The translations under genes were made by a program, and so were the position numbers. DNA of 40,405 bases, from NCBI GenBank assembly GCA_023475835.1, contig JAMCVM010000209.1, positions 1-40,405 of the forward strand. The letters run 5' to 3'. A model generated the notes under the pieces. That model did not search any database. It was not told where the DNA came from and was given only the letters and a program-made list of their open reading frames with translations. The stretch is from Bacillota bacterium (GTDB lineage: Bacteria > Bacillota > Sulfobacillia > Sulfobacillales > Sulfobacillaceae). Shown in pieces: positions 34,632 to 40,405 of the stretch. Each line of letters starts with the position of its first letter. The first letter of the stretch is position 1.

Positions 34632-34731
34632 AAAAAGGACCTCCCTTCACCGCTTTGATTCGGCACTGCCCGAAGGCTCACCAAACATCCAGACCCGCTC
34701 TCCCCGTGATCTCGCCTGAAGCGGCATCATC

Positions 34732-36081
34732 TCAACCCCTGACGGCGCTCCAGGGCGGATTTTCGATCCGGTCACTGGCCACTTTTCGCCAAGTCCTTGG
34801 CGGTCGGGGTACCTCTGGGGAGGTCGTCGCCGCCATAGCCGCCAACAGCGCCCCTAAAGCGGCCGCCTCGGGAGGTTCCAACGCCCACAAATGGGCACTG
34901 ATCTGTTCTTGGCGAATGGCTTCCCACCGCCTGTGAGCGACCGCTCCCCCAACCCAAGCCACCTCAGAAAACTCTCTTCCCGCAATCTGGCGAAGGGCTT
35001 GAAGCTTATTTTCAATACTCTGGGCCACCCCGACCAAGACCGCCTCATAGATCATCGAAGCATCGGTGGACGGTCCGAGACCGACCAAACGTGCTTGCCC
35101 GCGCATGAACCCTTCGGCTTCGAATTGCACTGAAGATGTTCCCGGCCGTTGGCTGAATGGGCCGCCAAACCACTCCTGCGCCCAACGTTCTGCAGCTCCG
35201 CCTGCAGGGGTCGGCAATAGGCCGGCAAAGCCTGTGCCCAAAACGTTGGGGGCCCAAATGATGCCGTGTTGAAATGCCGTCGGGGTTAAAATCGGCTGAT
35301 CTTCTTCCACCACCCAAGGCTCCGCCGTCCCTGATGAATCCAGAGCGACACCCCCAGGCAGACCCGCCCCAACATAGGCGGCCGCATGATCTTGACCGGC
35401 GGGTACCATCGCCGCTCCCTTCATTCGGTCCGAAAGATCTGAACGAACGACACCACCGTTCACAGGCCGGGTCAGAATTTGCGGAAGGTTCACTGCTGAT
35501 AGGCCGGCAAATTGCAAAATCGCATCGTCCCAGGTCTGCCGTTGCCAATCCAACGCCATAGTACGCGCCGCTAAGTTGGCGTGGGTCACTCGACTGCCCC
35601 CCGTCCAACGATACACGATCCAATCGGCCGCCTGGAGCCAGGTACTTTCCTTCAATGGCCTGGGCCGCGATCCGACCATGGTGCGAAACAAGCCAAATTT
35701 AGGAGATGCGGCCACCCCGGTGCGTTGATACACCGTCATCGGATCCCACTCGTTAATGAAACGACGGTAAAAGGCCTCCGTATCTGACTGGTCTTGCCAT
35801 CCCGTCAATGGCCCCACGGGGCCGGTATAGTCGACCCAAATCCCTGCCTCACCCATCGAGGCCACGCCCACCGCCACCACATCGACGGCTTCAGGGATGT
35901 CATCCAAGCTTTGTTCGCACACGGAAATAGCGACCCGACTCAGCGCCTCGGCATCGAGTACGCCTCCCTGCCACGGTGTAGCCGCTGCTGCCGAACCCCA
36001 CTCCCCTCGTTCAGACCAAGCCACAGCTTTCACTCGGGACGTACCGATGTCCAAGCCGATCCATGCAGGAGCCCTAGACAT
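34732..36081 (-). CDS. FGGY-family carbohydrate kinase
   Basis: Sugar kinase of 449 residues, slightly short for FGGY (usually 480-520). N-terminal WIGLDIGTSRVKAVAW is the phosphate 1 motif; GWQDQSD corresponds to the W-x-D sugar-contact region; PAGQDHAAAYVGAG carries the catalytic Asp; LDSSGTAEPWV gives the phosphate 2 motif; and WVGGAVAHRRWEAIRQEQIS is the adenosine region. The start ATG (36081) lies inside the aldolase stop (8-base overlap), with AAAGGA before it. It would phosphorylate a ketose produced by the isomerase; the aldolase then cleaves the product. The specific sugar cannot be assigned. Confidence 0.9.
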   Translation of the reverse strand: MSRAPAWIGLDIGTSRVKAVAWSERGEWGSAAAATPWQGGVLDAEALSRVAISVCEQSLDDIPEAVDVVAVGVASMGEAGIWVDYTGPVGPLTGWQDQSDTEAFYRRFINEWDPMTVYQRTGVAASPKFGLFRTMVGSRPRPLKESTWLQAADWIVYRWTGGSRVTHANLAARTMALDWQRQTWDDAILQFAGLSAVNLPQILTRPVNGGVVRSDLSDRMKGAAMVPAGQDHAAAYVGAGLPGGVALDSSGTAEPWVVEEDQPILTPTAFQHGIIWAPNVLGTGFAGLLPTPAGGAAERWAQEWFGGPFSQRPGTSSVQFEAEGFMRGQARLVGLGPSTDASMIYEAVLVGVAQSIENKLQALRQIAGREFSEVAWVGGAVAHRRWEAIRQEQISAHLWALEPPEAAALGALLAAMAATTSPEVPRPPRTWRKVASDRIENPPWSAVRG

Positions 36082-36895
36082 CGATTAAAATCCTTTCTGT
36101 GCGATCCAACGTCTCCGCAATCGACCGCTTGGCTGCCGAGCGAATCCTATCCGGTTCACGTTCGCCGCTCTCCATGGCGAGAGCCAAGCCCCGCATCCAG
36201 GCCACTTTGAGTTCCGTGCCAAGATTAATTTTTTGAACCCCCAGTTTCGTCGCCCGCCGGAAGTCCGCAGGCGAAATCCCGGTTCCGCCATGAAGCACCA
36301 AGGGCACCGAGATGACATGATGAAGCGCTTCCAAGAGGTCCCAGTGAAGCTTGGGCGGCATCCGATATTGGCCGTGCGCGTTGCCTACGGAGACGGCCAA
36401 AAAATCCACCGGGACTTCCGCCATGAACTGCTGGGCTTCCTCAACCCGGGTCAGATATCTAGTCTCCTCATCGTCGCCGTCTTCGGCTCCACCGACATGA
36501 CCAATCTCTGCCTCAAAAGAGGCTATCCGTGCTTGTCGACACAAGCCCAATGCGTCCGCACTAGCTTGAATATTGAGCTTTAGGGGGAGTCCGGAGCCAT
36601 CAAACATCACTGAACTAAACCCTAATTGGATCCCCGCTTGCACCGCCTGCAACGACGTCGCATGATCCAAGTGCAACACGAAAGCCACCTCGCTGCGAGC
36701 CAATCGCGGCACAACCACGTTCTCAAAATAGGTGTCGCCCAAATCCCTCAGATACCGTTCAGAACACTGCATAATCATGGGCATCCTATGCGCTTCACCC
36801 CACTCGACGATAGCGCGGAACCCTTCCACACTGGTTAAGTTATAGGCAAAGCGTGGCCGATCTGGGGACGAGACCGCCGACAATCCGGTTAGCAT
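36074..36895 (-). CDS. Class II (zinc) aldolase, FbaA/KbaY/GatY type
   Basis: Class II aldolase of 273 residues. The ATG at 36895 follows AGGAGGG; longer upstream frames would overlap the previous gene. Signature blocks in order: AYNLTSVEGFRAIVEW, LHLDHATSLQAVQAG (catalytic Asp and first zinc His), FSSVMFDGSGLPL, FEAEIGHVGGAEDGD (Glu, metal loop), NAHGQY (zinc His), LVLHGGTGIS (zinc His) and KINLGTELK (phosphate binding). The family splits ketose (bis)phosphates into dihydroxyacetone phosphate and an aldehyde. With the isomerase and kinase in the operon it completes a short Embden-Meyerhof-like route. The family's Thr-Asp near the end (N-x-x-T-D) is Thr-Glu here. Confidence 0.9.
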   Translation of the reverse strand: MLTGLSAVSSPDRPRFAYNLTSVEGFRAIVEWGEAHRMPMIMQCSERYLRDLGDTYFENVVVPRLARSEVAFVLHLDHATSLQAVQAGIQLGFSSVMFDGSGLPLKLNIQASADALGLCRQARIASFEAEIGHVGGAEDGDDEETRYLTRVEEAQQFMAEVPVDFLAVSVGNAHGQYRMPPKLHWDLLEALHHVISVPLVLHGGTGISPADFRRATKLGVQKINLGTELKVAWMRGLALAMESGEREPDRIRSAAKRSIAETLDRTERILIDV

Positions 36896-36920
36896 ACCCA
36901 CCCTCCTGTCACTGCCAGCC

Positions 36921-37673
36921 TCATGCCCGAAGGGGATCGAGGAACGAAAAATTCTTACTGGCACTGGCTTTTGCGGTCTGTTCGGTGGTATCCTGTTCGG
37001 CTGTCCACCAGGGCAATTGCAGTGGACGAATCGCCGCGATCACGGTTTCAACCGGCAACGCGCCTTGGCCCAACTCAGTCCATGTTCCGTCACTTTTTGC
37101 GTCTTTCAAATGGACATAGCCAATGCGGTCATGAAAGGCATCCACCACCCGTTTCGGATCGCCGTGAGCCTGCAGCACCCACCCGAAGTCGACCGCCAAT
37201 CCCACCCGATCTTGAGCCGAATGGTCAACCAAAGCGTGAAGTCGCGCCATGTCCCCCTCAATTTCGCGGCGATGGTTATGAAACAGCACTCGAACATTAA
37301 AATCCAACACCCGTTCGCTAAACCGAGTTAACTGCTCGCCCATCACACGGTACGCATCCACCGACTCATGAGGCTCGTCGCTGACCAAAATGAACTTGGC
37401 TTCAGACGCCTCGAGCACACGTTCTACCGCTTCGGCGGCGGATTTGTCGGAGAGCGCATTCAGCACCGTGGGATAGCCGAGATGACAGGCAATGATTTGA
37501 AGTCCCGTCTTCGCCTTCAACGCCGACAACTGCTCTTGATAGCGCTCAAGCACGGCAAACTTCGTCTCTACACCCTCGTAGCCAATCTCTTGTACCTGCT
37601 TCAGCACCGTCGGATACGCATTCATCAGTTGGGTTTCACCCCATGTAATCGTTTGGCAAGCCAGTCTGGTCAT
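36921..37673 (-). CDS. Sugar isomerase/epimerase TIM barrel (IolE/xylose-isomerase-like)
   Basis: First gene of operon 2, 250 residues. GGGGAG lies eight bases before the ATG at 37673. Family pattern: ITWGETQL and GYEGVETKFAVLE near the start; ACHLGYPTVL; RVLFHNHRREIEG (metal His/Glu); VGLAVDFGWVLQAHGD (Asp/Trp); IGYVHLKDAKSDGTW; GQGALPVETVI; WWTAEQDTTE (final Glu). The HNH...VDFGW...HLKD...GQG order fits IolE/IolH-type dehydratases or 2-keto sugar epimerases. The aldolase ATG follows its stop by 25 bases. It may make or repair an intermediate upstream of the aldolase step. It differs clearly from the other TIM barrel in this operon. Confidence 0.85.
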   Translation of the reverse strand: MTRLACQTITWGETQLMNAYPTVLKQVQEIGYEGVETKFAVLERYQEQLSALKAKTGLQIIACHLGYPTVLNALSDKSAAEAVERVLEASEAKFILVSDEPHESVDAYRVMGEQLTRFSERVLDFNVRVLFHNHRREIEGDMARLHALVDHSAQDRVGLAVDFGWVLQAHGDPKRVVDAFHDRIGYVHLKDAKSDGTWTELGQGALPVETVIAAIRPLQLPWWTAEQDTTEQTAKASASKNFSFLDPLRA

Positions 37674-38136
37674 CCTGCCATCTCCCCTACTCAAATTCTC
37701 TTATGCATCGCACGCTGCCACAACAACCCAAAGCAATACTTTCCTTTGAAAGCAAGATAACTTAAGCAATGAATATCATACTAAATTCGAACCTATTCCT
37801 CAATCCCTGAAATCCTCTTTTGAAGCCCCGAAAATACTGTCTTCAAGAGTTTCACCGGCCCACGACTATTACGCGGCCAGCCGTCGCCGCGACGCCCAGA
37901 AAATCAGTCGTCAAGCCCATCCGCATCGAACAAAAGATCCCGCTTGAGTCCGCTCTTTCCTTCGCTGACCTGAACCCCTCACTCTCCGACCCGCCTTCGA
38001 GGAGAGAGGCCTCGCTTCTCCCATGAATACAAAGAGGCCTCTCCCATTCCAAAATGGTCTTGCCTTGATCCACCTCGCCACTTGGCCAACCCAACCCACG
38101 ACGGACAACCGATGCGACCAGAATCTCGCCAACCGA
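37674..38136. other. Intergenic region with inverted repeats
   Basis: Between the MFS stop and operon 2. It holds the operon 2 promoter (separate entry) and a CTTTC-aaag-GAAAG hairpin at about 37738-37752. A 10-bp inverted repeat (38004-38013 with 38034-38043) lies past the MFS stop without a T run. No gene is seen. Confidence 0.45.
37775..37803 (-). promoter_or_regulatory. Sigma-A-like promoter of operon 2
   Basis: On the minus strand TTGAGG (37798-37803) and TATGAT (37775-37780) are separated by 17 bases, about 100 bases upstream of the first start codon of operon 2. Surrounding DNA is AT-rich. The ROK regulator could bind downstream near the CTTAAG and GAAAG/CTTTC repeats, but no operator is proven. 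Confidence 0.6.
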
Positions 38137-40014
38137 TTATGAGGATTTTCTGGGCGACGAGACCGGATGAGATTCGATCATTTCGAGCAATGTCAAAGCC
38201 CGAATCAGGCGCTTGCGCTCTTCGAGAGACCCATCTGAGCGGGCACCCCCTCGTGCCTTCCAAATCGCTGCCAGTGCGATCAACGTCATTTCGCGCTGAT
38301 CCGGGGCTACAGGTGCCGTTTGCCCCTGATCTTCATAGACGAAGTGCCGTCCTCGCAGCAACGAAGCAATAGCGGCGACCAATGACATGACCATCGCAAA
38401 CAGAAAGACTACCGACAATGCATGCATAAACGGTTTAGCGATTAACATCGGGAAAAACGTATGGCCGACCACAACGGCTCGGCTGGCGGGAGGCAGCAGT
38501 GCCAGCCCTTTGCCCCCCAACAAGATTTTCATCGGGTTGTATCCGAGAAGCGCGGAGAAAAGTGCGGAAATCGGAGGGAGGTGCGAGAATTTCACCGCGA
38601 TGGACGTGGGCAAGTGAACAGCCACCAAGCCCCGATAAAGGGATCCCGGCAAGCGGGTTGTGAGTACGCTAATCACGATGGTGAAAAACACCCCCATCGA
38701 CAGCATTTGACCCGCATTCATGAAAGTCGCCCGCATCCCCGATGCGACTCCTCGATATCGAGCGGCCACACTGTTCATGATCGCCGCAGAATTCGGTGAA
38801 GCGAAGAGACCCATGCCTATCCCAATTAAAAAAATATAAAAGGCGAAGGTCCAATAGGGAAAGACGGCATGGAGCGTATTCAATAAGAAAAAGCCAGCGG
38901 CCGACACGACCATCCCCGCCATCCCAAACCAACGCGCGCCGAAACGGTCGGAGAGCCGCCCACTAATAGGACCAGCCAGCAAAAATCCGACCATTTGCGG
39001 CAGGGTATCAATTCCCGCTTGCAATGGCGTGTGGTTATAAGACACCCCATGAATGGGCAGCCAAATCCCCTGCAACCAAATAATGATCATGAATTGCAGT
39101 CCGCCACGCGCTACCGCCGCCAGGAGCCCGGCAATGTTGCCTGCACTGAATGCCTGACTGCGAAAAAGCTTCAAATTAAACATGGGATCGGCGGCATACT
39201 GCTCAATGATGACAAACGCAACCAACAATACCACCCCGCCAATCAGCGAGGTTTCCACAAACGGACTATGCCATCCAGTGGCATAGTGATGGTAGGGCTC
39301 GATGCTGTAAGTCAACCCCAACAGCACTCCCAACAGCCCCAAAGCGAAGGTCAGATTGCCTGCCCAGTCCATTCTGAGCGGGGGTCGCTTGTCGGACGTT
39401 TCCCGGAGCGCCAGATAAGCCCAAATGGTACCCGCCACACCAAATGGCACATTGATTAAAAAGACAGCCCGCCAACTGACAGCCGCCAAGAGCCCGCCCA
39501 ACACGATCCCGATTACGGCGCCACCGATTCCGGCTACCTGATTTAAGCCCAAAGCAAATCCCCGTTGGTTGGAAGGAAAGGCATCGGTCAAGATGGCCGC
39601 TGAATTCGCAAACAAAAACGCCCCGCCAATTCCCTGCACAAAACGAAAAATGATCAACTGCCATTCACCGGCGGTACCCAATCCCCAGGTAATTGACAAT
39701 AAGATGGAACCCACACTAAATACCGCAAATCCGGCATTATAGAGTTTTACACGACCGAAACTGTCGGAAACTCGGCCGAAAGCCACCAACAGAATGGTCG
39801 TCGCCACATTGAACCCCAAAAGCACCCACAGTAGCAGTCCAGTAGCCCCGGGGGCCAAGGGATTCACATGAATGCCGCGAAACACCGCAGGTAAAGCAAT
39901 AATTAAGCTGGTGCCGTTGATCGCCGCCATCAGGATGCCAAGCGTAGTATTTGACAAGGCAATCCACTTGTAATCCACCCCATGATGCACAGCGCGCTTG
40001 GGTAACGTCGCCAT
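38137..40014 (-). CDS. MFS multidrug exporter, DHA2 (14-TM) type, with long tail
   Basis: Major facilitator of 625 residues, longer than usual DHA2 proteins (about 480-550). Fourteen TM segments are visible, starting at LGILMAAINGTSLIIALP (motif of the first helix), with the MFS loop GRVSDSFGRVKLYNAG between TM2 and TM3, and RFVQGIGGAFLFANSAAI (motif C-like) further on. TM13-14 lie near MLIAKPFMHALSVVFLF. A charged C-terminal tail of about 75 residues (RGRHFVYEDQGQTAPVAP ... KRLIRALTLLEMIESHP) follows and may be regulatory. GGGAGG precedes the ATG. It probably exports drugs or organic acids. Whether it belongs to operon 2 is unclear, since a separate promoter for operon 2 lies after its stop. 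Confidence 0.87.
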   Translation of the reverse strand: MATLPKRAVHHGVDYKWIALSNTTLGILMAAINGTSLIIALPAVFRGIHVNPLAPGATGLLLWVLLGFNVATTILLVAFGRVSDSFGRVKLYNAGFAVFSVGSILLSITWGLGTAGEWQLIIFRFVQGIGGAFLFANSAAILTDAFPSNQRGFALGLNQVAGIGGAVIGIVLGGLLAAVSWRAVFLINVPFGVAGTIWAYLALRETSDKRPPLRMDWAGNLTFALGLLGVLLGLTYSIEPYHHYATGWHSPFVETSLIGGVVLLVAFVIIEQYAADPMFNLKLFRSQAFSAGNIAGLLAAVARGGLQFMIIIWLQGIWLPIHGVSYNHTPLQAGIDTLPQMVGFLLAGPISGRLSDRFGARWFGMAGMVVSAAGFFLLNTLHAVFPYWTFAFYIFLIGIGMGLFASPNSAAIMNSVAARYRGVASGMRATFMNAGQMLSMGVFFTIVISVLTTRLPGSLYRGLVAVHLPTSIAVKFSHLPPISALFSALLGYNPMKILLGGKGLALLPPASRAVVVGHTFFPMLIAKPFMHALSVVFLFAMVMSLVAAIASLLRGRHFVYEDQGQTAPVAPDQREMTLIALAAIWKARGGARSDGSLEERKRLIRALTLLEMIESHPVSSPRKSS

Positions 40015-40405
40015 GACTTCTTTGGCCTCCCTATCTCGTTCCTCGAACTTCTCTGTCCTTCTAAAGGTATCACTTTCTCATCGATCTGCTTCATGAAATC
40101 CCGAACATATATGCGAATGTTCCGATAAATTTTCGGCCAATCGCGCTTTACTCCCAAGGTCCCTCAATGGATACTGCCGAAGCACCCGGCTGTTCGCCTG
40201 AGCACCGTTCTCGGAACCCGGCGACCATTGATAGATCTAACGATTAAGACGAACAAAACGCGAAAAGAAACCTGTCCAATGGCACTGGCACAGAAGATAT
40301 TGCCTATCTCGTTGATTCAGGACCGCTTTAACACTTAGTTGACTCGATTTCTACTTCGCGCTCCTCAGTCCCGATCACAATAAGGCCGAACGCGATCCGT
40401 CGTTC
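40015..40405. other. Right-end non-coding region
   Basis: No gene is supported here. It holds the upstream region of the MFS gene, including the 24-base inverted repeat at 40101-40124. Beyond 40150 nothing distinct was seen. Confidence 0.5.
40101..40124. promoter_or_regulatory. Inverted repeat upstream of MFS gene, operator candidate
   Basis: GAACAT (40103-40108) and ATGTTC (40117-40122) are a perfect inverted pair with eight bases between and partly matching flanks. This is the size seen for TetR- or MarR-type operators. It lies about 90 bases upstream of the exporter start; no regulator gene is adjacent in the window. Confidence 0.45.

Noticed and set aside
28710-37803. Classical myo-inositol operon
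   Set aside because: The aldolase, TIM barrel and oxidoreductase fit, but IolB, IolC and IolD are absent and a FucI-like isomerase with FGGY kinase is present.

Overview
The window looks like a chromosomal segment of an acid-loving, Gram-positive-type (Firmicutes) bacterium, possibly Sulfobacillus-like. This is an inference from a G1-type (acid-active) glutamic peptidase, cell-wall-binding type 2 repeats, sigma-A-like promoters, strong Shine-Dalgarno sites with frequent TTG/GTG starts, and an ABC sugar importer without its own ATPase. No rRNA, tRNA or CRISPR was seen.

Left part (1-9.9 kb). A MacA/MacB-like efflux operon on the minus strand has an intact ATPase and an intact FtsX-type permease, but the adaptor (HlyD-like) genes on both sides are frameshifted. 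Divergent from it is a secreted G1 peptidase with a glycine-rich tail built from a 45-bp repeat. A two-gene ABC-2 exporter follows, then a decayed stretch holding a transposase remnant.

Middle part (9.9-17.3 kb). A FUSC-like membrane exporter with a good terminator is followed by a 1212-residue secreted Ig-like repeat protein. Next comes a PD-(D/E)XK-fold-like protein whose catalytic lysine position is Asp. These three genes read on the plus strand.

Right part (17.2-40.4 kb). This is a sugar-catabolism island. Operon 1 (minus, 23.7 to 17.2 kb) encodes a LacI repressor, two sugar ABC permeases, a large substrate-binding protein and a Cys-type sulfatase. It has a clear promoter with a LacI-type operator over the start site. 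A plus-strand cell-wall-binding protein next to it carries a second operator-like site. A Ser-type sulfatase and a secreted DUF5666-like protein form a divergent pair. Operon 2 (minus, 37.7 to 28.7 kb) encodes a TIM-barrel isomerase/epimerase, class II aldolase, FGGY kinase, fucose/arabinose-isomerase-like enzyme, ROK regulator, a second TIM-barrel enzyme, a Gfo/Idh/MocA oxidoreductase and a sulfatase-fold protein with Thr at the formylglycine position. A 14-TM MFS exporter lies upstream of it.

Reading of the island: importer plus isomerase, kinase and aldolase make a complete Embden-Meyerhof-like route (aldose to ketose to ketose phosphate to two trioses). Three sulfatase-fold enzymes suggest a sulfated or otherwise acid-substituted sugar. 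The actual sugar cannot be told from sequence; a sulfosugar route is one hypothesis and is argued in the findings.
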